Source: Melioribacteraceae bacterium (GTDB lineage Bacteria; Bacteroidota; Ignavibacteria; Ignavibacteriales; Melioribacteraceae). Taken from it: DNA of 64,000 nucleotides. Of the stretch, positions 25,472 to 35,105 are shown piece by piece. The DNA lies in the NCBI GenBank assembly GCA_027030245.1, contig JALVFE010000032.1, forward strand, positions 1 through 64,000. Direction: 5' to 3'. Below the pieces are notes generated by a model that was not told where the DNA came from, made no database searches, and worked only from the letters and a program-made list of their open reading frames with translations. The number at the start of each line of letters is the position of its first letter. Within the stretch, counting starts at the first letter, position 1. The translations under genes were made by a program, and so were the position numbers.

Positions 25472-26713
25472 ATGACTGCAAAACTAAGTGTAGTTTTTGT
25501 TTTGGTAGTCGTATCTGTAACCGGAGTTTTCGCACAAACTCAAGCGGATACGACAAAGAATAAATTAAAACAGTTGGAAAAAAGAATCAGAATTTTGGAG
25601 CAAAAACTTCAACAAAAAGAATTGGAAGATTTAATCTGCGAAGCCGAATCGAAAGCGGAAAGTAAAGTTGAAGAAAGAAAAACTAAAGTATTCAAAAGCG
25701 GACAAAGGGCGCTCCAAGCAATTAATCCGGAAATAAGCATAACCGGCGATATCTTCGGAAAATATTCGAAAGAAGAAAAAGATCAAAACGGAGCCTATTT
25801 CAGAGTTTTAGGGGTTCATATTCAGAGCAATCTCGATCCGTTCAGTTTGGCAAAAGCAACCGTGGAATTTAATCCCGAAGGCGTTGAGCTGGGCGAAGCT
25901 TATATGATATGGACGTACTTTTTGCCTAACATAAGTTTAACCGCCGGAAAGTTCAGGCAGAATTTCGGTGTGGTTAACAGATGGCATGAACATTCGTTGG
26001 ATCAGTTCGAATATCCTCTTGCGCTTACTACGATTTTGGGAGACGAAGGCTTAAATCAAATCGGAATTTCCATGAATTGGCTAATGCCATCAATCTTTAA
26101 CGGCGTGCACAATCTTACATTGGAAGTTACCGACGGAATGAACAGTCATTTGTTTTCGGGAAGAACTTTTACATTTCCGGCCGTATTGGCTCACTTAAAA
26201 AACTATTGGGACCTTTCCGAAAACTCATATCTGGAAATCGGTTTTACCGGAATGTACGGAAAAAACAAAACTCCAAAACCGGTAAACGGAATTGTGGAAG
26301 AAGTTGACAAGAACACTTATTTGGGCGGTTTGGATTTAACATATTTTTGGCAACCAGTAAATAAAGCACTCTATAAATCATTTGTCTGGAGAAATGAATT
26401 GTATTACGCTGAGAAGGAATTGCTCGAACCCTATAAAATAAAGGCTTTCGGCGGATATTCATATTTACAATATCAATTTAACGAAAAGTGGTTTGTTGGC
26501 GCACGATTCGATTATACGCAACCTTTTAAATTAAATAACTCGGATGAATCAATAATCCAACTGGTTCCGTATGTTGTTTGGTGGCAAAGTCATTGGGTAA
26601 GGTTACGCCTTCAATATAACTTATTTAAAGCAAATTACGGCTCACAAAAGCAAAATACGTTTATGTTACAAATCACTTGGGCAATGGGTCCGCACAAACA
26701 CGACAGATATTAA
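25472..26713 (+). CDS. Outer-membrane porin-like protein of the metal operon
   Basis: 413 residues. Signal peptide (MTAKLSVVFVLVVVSVTGVFAQ), a coiled coil around residues 28-75 (KLKQLEKRIRILEQKLQQKE), then a porin-type barrel (ITGDIFGKYS, KATVEFNPEGVELGEAY, FRQNFGVVNRWHEHSLDQFE) ending with aromatic strand NTFMLQITWAMGP and a His-rich tail HKHDRY. Bacteroidota relatives are often labelled zinc-regulated outer-membrane proteins. ZnuA begins 14 bp downstream, supporting a metal-entry role. Confidence 0.75.
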   Translation: MTAKLSVVFVLVVVSVTGVFAQTQADTTKNKLKQLEKRIRILEQKLQQKELEDLICEAESKAESKVEERKTKVFKSGQRALQAINPEISITGDIFGKYSKEEKDQNGAYFRVLGVHIQSNLDPFSLAKATVEFNPEGVELGEAYMIWTYFLPNISLTAGKFRQNFGVVNRWHEHSLDQFEYPLALTTILGDEGLNQIGISMNWLMPSIFNGVHNLTLEVTDGMNSHLFSGRTFTFPAVLAHLKNYWDLSENSYLEIGFTGMYGKNKTPKPVNGIVEEVDKNTYLGGLDLTYFWQPVNKALYKSFVWRNELYYAEKELLEPYKIKAFGGYSYLQYQFNEKWFVGARFDYTQPFKLNNSDESIIQLVPYVVWWQSHWVRLRLQYNLFKANYGSQKQNTFMLQITWAMGPHKHDRY

Positions 26714-26727
26714 AAACGGAGATAAAA

Positions 26728-27774
26728 ATGAAATATAAATTATTAATACTTATACTTTTGCTGGGAATCACGGTTTTTCCAATACAGGCAAAGGAGAAAT
26801 TGGTAGTTGTTACTACACTAAGTACTTATGCCGATATTGCAAAGCAAATCGGTAAAGATAAAATTGAAGTTCATTACATCGTAAAAGGAAACGAAGACGC
26901 TCATTTTGTTAGACCCAAACCGAGCTTCGCTGTATTGCTTAATAAAGCGGATGTATTCGTTTCAACAGGTTTGGACTTGGAACTTTGGGTTCCGTCAATC
27001 GTCGATTTATCGAAGAACGAGAAAATCCGTTCCGGGCAACCCGGTTTTGTTGCCGCATACGACGGGATAGAATTGCTTGACAAACCGACGAATCTTTCAC
27101 GAAGCGAAGGCGGATTGCATATTTACGGAAACCCTCACATTACTACCAGTCCGTTAAACTTTAAAGTAATTGCGGAAAACATAACGATTGGTTTGGAAAA
27201 AAACGATCCGGCTAATTCAAAATTTTACAGAACCAATTTGGAAGAATTCAAAAGAAAAGTTGATAATGCTGTTTTCGGTGAGCGTTTGGTAAAATTAATG
27301 GGCGGTAAATTATTAACCAAACTTGCGAATTCGGGCAATCTAATTGATTTTTTACAAAATAAAAGTTTCAAAGGTAGAAAACTTATAGATTATCTTGGCG
27401 GATGGCTTAAGAAAGGAATGATATTCCGCGGCAAACAAGTTGTTGCTTATCATAAAAATTGGCAATATTTCATTCGTCTGTTCGGAATTGATATAGTCGG
27501 TTACGTTGAGCCCAAGCCCGGTATTCCGCCTTCACCCAAGCATGTTGAAGCCCTTATTCAGAAAATGAAAAAGAATAATGTGCGCGTGGTGTTGGCTGCC
27601 AATTATTTCGATGAGAGCAAAGTTAAAAATATTTGCGAGCGCGTAGGCGCCATTCCCGTTATCGTTCCGATGTATGTAAACGGAGCGCCAGGAACGGAAA
27701 ATGTATTTAAGCTTGTTGATTATTGGGTTGAACATCTCCGGGCGGCTTTTACAAAATTAGCAGAAAACAAATAA
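26728..27774 (+). CDS. znuA: Periplasmic metal-binding protein of an ABC transporter (ZnuA-like)
   Basis: 348 residues from ATG 26728, preceded by GGAG. Signal peptide, then KLVVVTTLSTYADIAKQIG, a candidate ligand in NEDAHFVRPKPS (about 54), GNPHITTSPLNFK (about 135) and VVAYHKNWQYFIRLFG (about 235), the cluster A-I pattern of zinc/manganese-binding proteins. No long His-rich loop. An extra ~50-residue stretch (about 180-235) interrupts the usual C-lobe. It hands metal to the permease next door; zinc is more likely than manganese only by context. Confidence 0.88.
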   Translation: MKYKLLILILLLGITVFPIQAKEKLVVVTTLSTYADIAKQIGKDKIEVHYIVKGNEDAHFVRPKPSFAVLLNKADVFVSTGLDLELWVPSIVDLSKNEKIRSGQPGFVAAYDGIELLDKPTNLSRSEGGLHIYGNPHITTSPLNFKVIAENITIGLEKNDPANSKFYRTNLEEFKRKVDNAVFGERLVKLMGGKLLTKLANSGNLIDFLQNKSFKGRKLIDYLGGWLKKGMIFRGKQVVAYHKNWQYFIRLFGIDIVGYVEPKPGIPPSPKHVEALIQKMKKNNVRVVLAANYFDESKVKNICERVGAIPVIVPMYVNGAPGTENVFKLVDYWVEHLRAAFTKLAENK

Positions 27775-27796
27775 TTTAATTAAAAGGAAACTGAAA

Positions 27797-29074
27797 GTGA
27801 ATTTAAGTATTTGGGATATAATGGCTCCGGCCTTTTTCGAATGTTTGATTTTGGTCGGGATACATTCATATTTGGGTTTGCACGTTTTAAGAAGGAAAGT
27901 AATTTTCGTTGATTTGGCATTGGCACAAATCGCGGCTCTCGGAACTACCGTTGGTTTTTTATTCGGAATACTGCCCGGAACAACCGGCGCGTATTGGTTT
28001 TCGCTTTCTTTTACATTCATCGGCGCGGCAGTGTTTTCCGTTTTACGTTTCAGGCATGAAAAAATTCCTCAAGAAGCAATCATCGGTTTGGCATACGCTA
28101 TCGCCGCATCGGTTTCTATCCTTGTTATCGATAAAGCCCCGCACGGCTCAGAACATATTAAAGAAATTCTTACCGGAAGTATTTTGTGGGTGAAGTGGTC
28201 TACAATTCTAAGCGCCGCAATAGTTTATGCGTTTGTCGGAATTTTCCATTATATATTTCGAAGGCAGTTTATTTTAATTTCCGAAAATCCGGATGAAGCA
28301 TACAACCAAGGGCTTTCGGTTAAGTTTTGGGATTTCTTGTTTTATGTTTCTTTCGGGGTTGTAATCACCCATTCGGTAGGAACGGCGGGAGTTCTCCTTG
28401 TTTTTGTTTTTCTGGTTGTGCCGGCTATTACTTCAATGTTGATTACCGATACATGGTGGAAACAATTGGTAATCGGTTGGATAATGGGCTTGATAGTAAG
28501 CGTTGTCGGATTGTATATCTCTTATGTTGCCGATTTGCCAAGCGGACCGACGGTTGTAACGTTCTACGGAATTACTCTGCTGATTGTTGCGTTGATACTC
28601 TATATCGTAAGGGCGGTAGCAAAAGCAAATGCTTTAATAAAAATAGCATTGGGATTGGGAACCGTATTGGTTGTGGTTTTCGGACTTTACTTACTTGGCA
28701 ATTATTTTAATTCCAGCGTGCATGCGGAAGAGCATGAAGATTTGTTAAAGAAAGAACATATGGTTTCGCATGAACCCGTTGCCGATAGTAAGTCCGGTTC
28801 TCTGGATGCATTGCTCAAACAATTTAACGCTTCCGAAGATGATTTTACTAAAATAGATATTGCGGGAAAGATTTGGGATATCGATAAAAAGCAAGGATTA
28901 AAACTTTTATTTCAAATTTTGAAAAGCAGTGAACTTCCTTTCGCGCGGGAAGAAGCGGTAAACAAATTAAGGAAATTGAGCGGTAAAAATTTCGGTTACG
29001 ACTCGGAGAAAAATAAAGAAGAAAACTCCGTATCTTTGCAGAAATGGGAAAGCTGGATTAATTCACAAATGTAA
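27797..29074 (+). CDS. znuB: Metal ABC transporter permease (ZnuB-like) with a C-terminal extension
   Basis: 425 residues from GTG 27797 with AAAGGA upstream. The first ~310 residues form the ABC-3 permease with about nine membrane helices; GIHSYLGLHVLRRKVIFVDLALAQIAALG is split by the usual coupling segment near residue 20-45. Typical permeases end near residue 280-300; here ~115 more residues follow (LDALLKQFNASEDDF, LFQILKSSELPFAREEAVNKL) with HEAT-like helical text on the cytoplasmic side if topology is normal. No ATPase gene lies beside it. Confidence 0.88.
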   Translation: MNLSIWDIMAPAFFECLILVGIHSYLGLHVLRRKVIFVDLALAQIAALGTTVGFLFGILPGTTGAYWFSLSFTFIGAAVFSVLRFRHEKIPQEAIIGLAYAIAASVSILVIDKAPHGSEHIKEILTGSILWVKWSTILSAAIVYAFVGIFHYIFRRQFILISENPDEAYNQGLSVKFWDFLFYVSFGVVITHSVGTAGVLLVFVFLVVPAITSMLITDTWWKQLVIGWIMGLIVSVVGLYISYVADLPSGPTVVTFYGITLLIVALILYIVRAVAKANALIKIALGLGTVLVVVFGLYLLGNYFNSSVHAEEHEDLLKKEHMVSHEPVADSKSGSLDALLKQFNASEDDFTKIDIAGKIWDIDKKQGLKLLFQILKSSELPFAREEAVNKLRKLSGKNFGYDSEKNKEENSVSLQKWESWINSQM

Positions 29075-29085
29075 AATAATATACG

Positions 29086-30183
29086 ATGCGTAAAGATATA
29101 AAACAAACCGCATACGGCACAGCCGGATTCTGGATTTTGCTCATTGCATCGGCAGTAGCGGCATTTTGGGGAACGGCTGAATTCTTTCACGAAGGATGGT
29201 TCGAACCGTACGGTAAATATTTGCCATTCTATTTAATGCCCGCCACAATATTAATTTTATTGAATGTGGTATCTTATTATTTTCCGCGCACAGGAGGTGC
29301 AATAATTATTATCGCTTCCGCTTTGTTTATGTATTGGCGATTTTCCATGTTGAGTAAATTGCACTATTCAACTCCGTCTTCCTTTTGGATTACCGGTATG
29401 GTTTTCCTGACTCCCGGAATTTTGTTTTTAATCGACGGTTATCGCAGAAAATCATTTGCTAAAAACACCGAAGGGTTTTCGTTACGCTCGCATAAAAAAG
29501 TAATTTTTTCAGTTCTTGTTCCACTATTGGTAATGGTAATAACCGCAGTTCCTTTGTTGATAAGAAACATAAACAGAATACCGCTTACTGATTTCGGCGA
29601 AGTGAAAATTAAAGGCAACGGAATTAGTTTGATATTTGCCGGGAAAGGTCCGGGCTGGTTTTACTCGAATAAAGAACCGTTAGTTTATAAAGGTAAAACA
29701 TATTCCGGATTATCCTGGAACGAAATAGCACTTTTCGGGAAAAACCCTTTGGGATTCGACAAAAAACGTTACGGTTTGGGATATAACGGAACTAAAGAAT
29801 CGATATACTATGCAACGCAAAATGATTTCGAAAATTATAACATGTTCAGATACATTAATAAAAACGGAACAAAATTAACCGATACCGTTTACGATTATTG
29901 GCGTTTGCCGGCAATTGACGAGTATGTAAGAGTATTAACTTACAGGGATTCCAACGCGGGCGGCAGATTCGATTTTAAAAAAGGAATAGCGGTTTATTCT
30001 GTAAAACCCGATAAAGACGCACCGGTATGGGCGCCGGATAAAGAAGTAATTTATTATTGGTCGGCTACAAGTGCAAACGATACATGCGCTTACGATATAA
30101 CATATTCCGGGCAAGTGCGTAAAATATTGAAAACCGTGAAGCAAGATTACCGTGGCTTTCGCGCAGTTAGAACGGAAAATTAA
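29086..30183 (+). CDS. Membrane protein with C-terminal FISUMP/Lcl-like (DUF1566-type) domain
   Basis: 365 residues: five to six N-terminal membrane helices, then from about residue 185 a soluble domain ending WRLPAIDEYVRVLTYRDS, VIYYWSATSAND and YRGFRAVR, the words of the FISUMP / Lcl C-terminal domain. Last gene of the metal operon (11 bp after znuB). No function is established for the fusion. Its stop overlaps the opposite gene's stop by 4 bp. Confidence 0.7.
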   Translation: MRKDIKQTAYGTAGFWILLIASAVAAFWGTAEFFHEGWFEPYGKYLPFYLMPATILILLNVVSYYFPRTGGAIIIIASALFMYWRFSMLSKLHYSTPSSFWITGMVFLTPGILFLIDGYRRKSFAKNTEGFSLRSHKKVIFSVLVPLLVMVITAVPLLIRNINRIPLTDFGEVKIKGNGISLIFAGKGPGWFYSNKEPLVYKGKTYSGLSWNEIALFGKNPLGFDKKRYGLGYNGTKESIYYATQNDFENYNMFRYINKNGTKLTDTVYDYWRLPAIDEYVRVLTYRDSNAGGRFDFKKGIAVYSVKPDKDAPVWAPDKEVIYYWSATSANDTCAYDITYSGQVRKILKTVKQDYRGFRAVRTEN

Positions 30184-32834
30184 ATATCTAACCAATAAGT
30201 AAACTTTGCCAGAAAAACATTATTGGATTCCGCATTTAACAAGTTTTCGAAATCCCTTCCCAAGTTGAAATTCCCGGGATCACTGAAGTTTGTTCTGTCG
30301 TGCGACCAAACCAAATAGAGAATTGAACCGGGTAAAACTTCCCAACGGAAAACAAGGGTTCCGCGTAATGATTTAAAATTAAAGTTGGGATTATATATAT
30401 TAAAACTATTTGCCGGACCGTTCCCGTCCGGATCGACGGTGTAGTTGTTTTCATTTTTGTTATACCGTATTGTTGAACCGCTTTCACCGTAAGTTAAATA
30501 ATTTAGGGTTGCCGGTCCGGAGAGTTCTTTGAAGTTCGAATAATCACCTACAGAAATTAGCGGTTGGGCGAAAAGTTGTAAACTCATTGCCGGAGTGAAA
30601 GTCCAGTTTAACCTTATATTAGCCGATAAGGTTTTCTGGTGAAGTTCACCGAAAATATAACGGTTGCCGAAAGTGTTTACTGCAAACTTATCGTTTACGG
30701 TTGAAACATATTGAAGTTTTGAATTACGGACAGAGAACTCAGGTTCCACACTGAAATTAATTTGCGGACTCGGTTTCCATTCGAGCTCCGTATTCAGCGA
30801 AACTGACGCGGAGCCTAATTCATCGCCCGATGTATTAGCACCCGCCGAAAAGATTAAACTTTTCCTGCTGTCCGACGATATGTTGATTCCCAACCAATAT
30901 CCGGCGGGGCTGGCGGCAAGTGGACCGCCGCGGGTTAGACTCCGGCTTGTTGTTCTCAAGCCGTATCCGCCGTCTAAATTTATACTGTAATAATTCATAA
31001 ATTGTAAAAATGCAAAAGTGAAAAAACCATTATTTAACTGATTCCCTTCAAAATCGTAAGTGCGGAAATGAGCGGCATATAAAAATTTCTTGCGGAAAAG
31101 ACCGTCGGGATTAAACCATCTGTAGCCGAGAACGAGATGCCCGTTTATTTTATCGGCATGAAATTGAAAACCCAAATCGTTATTTTCGAAGCCGGGCGAT
31201 ACGGCACCGATTGCGGCGTTAAAGTAAAAATTACCTTGCTGTTTGTTCAACGCAACCCTTGAATAAAATCCCGAAAGCGAAGTGCGGTTGGAATCCAAAC
31301 GCATGTAAGTTGCATCGGGTCTTTGTAAATAACGGTGCGGGGCTTTTTGTAAATTCACCATAAATTCTTTGCTGCCCTGAACGTAAGACCCGACGGCGTA
31401 ACCGGTCAGCACATAAGCTTTATTCGAATCGAGAAACGTCCAACCGTCTATTCCGAAAGTATATGCTTGTTTGCTTAAGATGTTTTGTAAATCGGGATTG
31501 TTCAAATCGCGGTTGACGGAAGTAAGCATAAAGCCCAAAGCGTGTCTTCCGTCATCAAATTCTTTTAGTGTTCTTAAAACCCCGTAATGTGTAAAAGGTT
31601 CAACTTCTGTTTCGTATTTTTTACCTTCCTTAAAATATGAAGCGAACATTCTTTGTGTAAATGCACTGAGCGCACCGATTGATAAATCGCTTCCGATTTT
31701 TCCCGTGACTTTTGCGGCTCCCAATATTCTTGTTTCTTTCGGAAAGTCCGCATAATCATTTGCAGGTAAGGAACCTTGCGGGGCTCGACCTATCCTACGG
31801 GAATAAAAAAGTTGCGGGTTACCGAAGTTGAAGTTCCAATTGTTACTTGAACCCCCGCTTGCAAAGTTAAATATGCTTTGTCCCTCAATAAAAAACGGGC
31901 GCTTCTCGCGGAAGAATGTTTCGAATGCAGTTAGATTAACAACTGCCGGGTCAACTTCAACCTGACCGAAATCGGGGTTGACGGTTAAATCCAAATTTAA
32001 ATTTGCGCCTATGCCGATTTTAAAATCCGCTCCGATGGAAGTAACAAATTGATTGGATTTATAAAACGGATCGTTTTTATCGTGAACAAGAAATTGAGCT
32101 TTTTGTACAATGTAAGGGAATGCCTCAATTCTTTGTTTAGGTTCTATTCCGTTTAATCCGTGTAATTCCGCAAATTTGGATACGAATTTACTCTCGTTTC
32201 GCGAAAGTTTTATAAAGTGATCTTCTTCGTTTTTTCTTTTGATAAACCTTATAAAATCTATTCCCCAAACCATCGAATCGGCTTTGTTAAATCTTAATTG
32301 GGAAAAGGGAATTTTCATTTCCACGCTCCATCCTTGCGGATTAAGTTTGGATTTGCCTTCCCAAACTCCGTCCCAAGAATCATCTGTTGAAGTTTCGTTA
32401 TAAATGGTACCGTCGAGCATGATACCGCCGGCACTTAATCCGAAAAAGTAACCGGTTCTTTTATCGTGGTATGGATCCAAGCCGACGAAAAACATATCGG
32501 TCGGAATAAAAGAATCTTTTCTGGATAAAGTAACGTCGATCGAGTCCGGAGCGCTGTCGTTTAGTTGTGCGGCTATGTAAATGTAATCATCATCGTAAGC
32601 AACCCACACTTTGGTTTCTTCGGTTGCGGGTTTGCCTTCGTCGGGTTCTTTTTGGATTAAATTATCGTAATATTTTGTCTGCCATACTTTTTCGTTTAAG
32701 TTGCCGTCGATTGTAATTTCCTGATTTGTGCGCACAGCAAAAACTTTACGCTTTACTTCTTGTGCTTGTGCCGAAACGAATATTGTCAAACTTAAAATAG
32801 TTATCCAGACAAAGTAAAAAATTTTTTTAAGCAT
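30180..32834 (-). CDS. Outer-membrane DUF5916 protein with CBM9-like N-domain
   Basis: 884 residues. Signal peptide to SAQAQ, then a carbohydrate-binding family 9-like beta-sandwich (ITIDGNLNEKVWQ, VWVAYDDDYIYIAAQLND, DMFFVGLDPYHDKRTGYFF near residues 40-130), followed by a DUF5916 barrel ending in aromatic strands (KFTYWLDI). This family is outer-membrane, of unproven role. Ribosome site AAGGGGAA. Stands alone. Confidence 0.9.
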   Translation of the reverse strand: MLKKIFYFVWITILSLTIFVSAQAQEVKRKVFAVRTNQEITIDGNLNEKVWQTKYYDNLIQKEPDEGKPATEETKVWVAYDDDYIYIAAQLNDSAPDSIDVTLSRKDSFIPTDMFFVGLDPYHDKRTGYFFGLSAGGIMLDGTIYNETSTDDSWDGVWEGKSKLNPQGWSVEMKIPFSQLRFNKADSMVWGIDFIRFIKRKNEEDHFIKLSRNESKFVSKFAELHGLNGIEPKQRIEAFPYIVQKAQFLVHDKNDPFYKSNQFVTSIGADFKIGIGANLNLDLTVNPDFGQVEVDPAVVNLTAFETFFREKRPFFIEGQSIFNFASGGSSNNWNFNFGNPQLFYSRRIGRAPQGSLPANDYADFPKETRILGAAKVTGKIGSDLSIGALSAFTQRMFASYFKEGKKYETEVEPFTHYGVLRTLKEFDDGRHALGFMLTSVNRDLNNPDLQNILSKQAYTFGIDGWTFLDSNKAYVLTGYAVGSYVQGSKEFMVNLQKAPHRYLQRPDATYMRLDSNRTSLSGFYSRVALNKQQGNFYFNAAIGAVSPGFENNDLGFQFHADKINGHLVLGYRWFNPDGLFRKKFLYAAHFRTYDFEGNQLNNGFFTFAFLQFMNYYSINLDGGYGLRTTSRSLTRGGPLAASPAGYWLGINISSDSRKSLIFSAGANTSGDELGSASVSLNTELEWKPSPQINFSVEPEFSVRNSKLQYVSTVNDKFAVNTFGNRYIFGELHQKTLSANIRLNWTFTPAMSLQLFAQPLISVGDYSNFKELSGPATLNYLTYGESGSTIRYNKNENNYTVDPDGNGPANSFNIYNPNFNFKSLRGTLVFRWEVLPGSILYLVWSHDRTNFSDPGNFNLGRDFENLLNAESNNVFLAKFTYWLDI

Positions 32835-32918
32835 TTTCCCCTTTCAAAATAAAAGCATTAAAACGGTATGGAATTTAGACTCCCTTCACCCTGAAAAGTT
32901 ACACTGCAACGGAATATT

Positions 32919-33464
32919 TTAGTAGTTGATATCGAAACGGAATTCGTCTTCTTCCGCTATTGTTTCAACCAGTTTTTTCAAGTTTCCGTTTACTTCAACC
33001 AGAATCAATTTTTCGGGCGAAAAAGCAATAACAAAAAGGCTTTCGGGATTTTCCTCTTCCTCTTGTTTAATATAGATGCCCGTTAATTCATTCCCGCTTT
33101 TTGACTTCACTAAACTTTTCCATCCGCAAGATCTTAAATCGTAAGTAATATTTTTGAGAAAATTGAAAGACAGCGTTCCGCTTTCAAAATCGAGCGGTTC
33201 GTAAATTCCTATTTGCACGTTTGAAATTTGATCGAGCATTTCCTCCAAATCGAAACCGGTATCGGTAAAACTTACAAACGAGCTTGCGAACATAATTCCC
33301 GCCGATCCAACCGAAAATTCAATTTCTTTTCTAAATCTGCAATCCAAATTATCCGTTAGCGAATTTCTTATGTTCCGGAAGTTATTGTTTATTCCGAAAC
33401 ATCCGGAAAGGGATAAGCCTACTACCGAAAGCAGAAAAGCCGACATTATTTTTTTCGTTTTCAT
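32919..33464 (-). CDS. DUF4252-type lipoprotein (second copy)
   Basis: 181 residues. Lipoprotein signal ends LSLSGC. Body resembles the neighbouring DUF4252 protein: KSKSGNELTGIYIKQE and VEVNGNLKKLVETIA match its KSKDEITNIFLKTD and VGNIDMETIGKLS. Overlaps its stop/start by 4 bp. End of the ECF sigma operon. Confidence 0.78.
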   Translation of the reverse strand: MKTKKIMSAFLLSVVGLSLSGCFGINNNFRNIRNSLTDNLDCRFRKEIEFSVGSAGIMFASSFVSFTDTGFDLEEMLDQISNVQIGIYEPLDFESGTLSFNFLKNITYDLRSCGWKSLVKSKSGNELTGIYIKQEEEENPESLFVIAFSPEKLILVEVNGNLKKLVETIAEEDEFRFDINY

Positions 33465-34045
33465 TTTGACCCCGGCATTTTATTTTTATTGTTCAAGGTA
33501 TCCAAACCCGGTATATCGAATTTGTTGGATAATTTACCGATTGTTTCCATATCGATATTCCCGACGATATTGACGAAAGATGCTTCTCCGTCGCTATCGA
33601 TTGACATGATTGCCAAACCTATTATTTGGTCGGTGTTTTCGTCCGTTTTCAAAAATATGTTCGTAATTTCGTCTTTCGATTTTGCTTTAACCATTCTTTG
33701 CCAGTTTTGTTTTTTCAAGTCCTTTTCGATTTTTTTTACTTTTGCTATCAGCTCGCTTTTATTGCTCGGCGAAACTTCGAACGTATTAACTCTGATAAGT
33801 TGCAGACCGTTTAACAGGTTAGAGAGTTCTTGTGAATCTTCGTCTCTGCCTTTGGTAAATTTCGCTACCATTTTCAGCAAGTTGTGATCTATAAGTACTT
33901 CGGTGACTTCTTCCCCGTTTTCGAAAACCGATAAGTCTCCGAAATCAACATAACCGGGATATTTGGAGTAATCTTCGTCTTGCGCGAAAATTGACACGCC
34001 GGTTACTAAAAGTATTGCCAGTATTGATTTAATTAAGTTTCTCAT
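33461..34045 (-). CDS. DUF4252 domain protein, exported
   Basis: 194 residues with signal peptide MRNLIKSILAILLVTGVSIFA. Central MVKAKSKDEITNIFLKTDE and FVNIVGNIDMETIGKL are DUF4252 features. Function unknown in the family. Overlaps the preceding membrane protein by 17 bp, so translation is coupled. Likely target or sensor of the linked sigma factor. Confidence 0.85.
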   Translation of the reverse strand: MRNLIKSILAILLVTGVSIFAQDEDYSKYPGYVDFGDLSVFENGEEVTEVLIDHNLLKMVAKFTKGRDEDSQELSNLLNGLQLIRVNTFEVSPSNKSELIAKVKKIEKDLKKQNWQRMVKAKSKDEITNIFLKTDENTDQIIGLAIMSIDSDGEASFVNIVGNIDMETIGKLSNKFDIPGLDTLNNKNKMPGSK

Positions 34046-34568
34046 TTCCTTTTCCTCCTTTAAGATAATCTTTTAAAACTTTTGTGGTGCGGTATATCGG
34101 TTCGCCTACTTTTTCGGCTAGTATTTCTTTTTCAAGGGTATATTTTGTTTTCTCGAAAGCACCGGCGACCAAAACTATTGTTTGTTTTACTTGTTTTTCC
34201 GCAAGTTTAATTTCTTCTTCGCTGTATTGTTGATTGCTTTTACCGGAAAACAAGACCAAAGAAATGATAACCGCAATTATCAACGCCGCTGCGGGAATTA
34301 GCGGTCTGTTTATAAAATACGAAATGGCGAAAGAAAGCGGATTTGTCTCACCGGTTTTTACCGGAAGTTTCCCGGAAATGTTTTCCGGAGCTTGTATGAA
34401 CAATTCTTGTTTTACCGTTTTTACCTTACGCGCGGTTGCGGAATACTCATCCAGAAGTTTTTTTACTTCTTTATTTCTGCGCGCGAGTAAACGGATTTTT
34501 ATTTTCGTTAAAATATTTACATCGCCGTAAGCGACCGATATTATTTTGTTTTCAAGTTTTGTATTCAT
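34029..34568 (-). CDS. Single-pass membrane protein, candidate anti-sigma factor
   Basis: 179 residues: cytoplasmic N-terminal ~85 residues, one membrane helix (PLIPAAALIIAVIISLVLF, about 89-107) and a periplasmic tail. It starts 1 bp after the sigma factor stop, the usual place of a cognate anti-sigma factor. No zinc-type HxxxCxxC motif is present, so it is not a ZAS-class protein; assignment rests on context and topology. Confidence 0.6.
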   Translation of the reverse strand: MNTKLENKIISVAYGDVNILTKIKIRLLARRNKEVKKLLDEYSATARKVKTVKQELFIQAPENISGKLPVKTGETNPLSFAISYFINRPLIPAAALIIAVIISLVLFSGKSNQQYSEEEIKLAEKQVKQTIVLVAGAFEKTKYTLEKEILAEKVGEPIYRTTKVLKDYLKGGKGNEKLN

Positions 34569-35105
34569 TTATATTACCTGTTCGGTTTTTATTGTTCTCA
34601 ATTTTTTCTGTAATTCTTTTCGCGCTCTAAGTAAATAAACCTTAACGCTGTTAACGGGAATATCAAGCGCTTGAGCAATTTCCTTGTATTTTAATCCTTC
34701 CAATTCATATAAAACGAACACGCTTTTTAACTTATCCGGTAACGAGCGAATCGCGTTTTTAATTAACTCGGATGTTAAAACATCCGGAAAATTATAAACA
34801 ATGTGCCCAACGCTGTGATTCTCAAAAATATTTTCGTTTTCTACCGGATCGGCTAAAATTTCTTTGTTCTTCATACTGTTTCTTTGTCTTAAATGATCTA
34901 TACATAAGTTGTGCGTAGTTTTCATAATCCATGCTTTTGCAGATGACATCTTAAACTTCCCCAAATTCTCCCAGATTTTTATCAATACTTCTTGCGTAAC
35001 ATCTTCGGCATCCATTTTATTCTTAAGCATAAAATATGCGTAGCCGTAAATTTTACTTTTATGCTCTTTTACCAAAAGACCGTATCTTGTTTTTTTCAGT
35101 ATCAT
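34569..35105 (-). CDS. ECF-family RNA polymerase sigma factor
   Basis: 178 residues: region 2 (YGYAYFMLKNKMDAEDVTQE, KAWIMKTTHNLCIDHLRQR) and region 4 (LPDKLKSVFVLYELEGLKYKEIA with VNSVKVYLLRARKELQKKL). Region 1.1 and 3 are absent, so group 4. It starts a four-gene operon with a putative anti-sigma factor and two DUF4252 proteins, and a promoter-like pair with a good ECF pattern lies just upstream. Confidence 0.94.
   Translation of the reverse strand: MILKKTRYGLLVKEHKSKIYGYAYFMLKNKMDAEDVTQEVLIKIWENLGKFKMSSAKAWIMKTTHNLCIDHLRQRNSMKNKEILADPVENENIFENHSVGHIVYNFPDVLTSELIKNAIRSLPDKLKSVFVLYELEGLKYKEIAQALDIPVNSVKVYLLRARKELQKKLRTIKTEQVI

Noticed and set aside
32835-32918. Second ECF-type promoter before the DUF5916 gene
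   Set aside because: A TGTAAC word is present on the minus strand but no CGTC follows at the right distance; only a weak AGTC is there.
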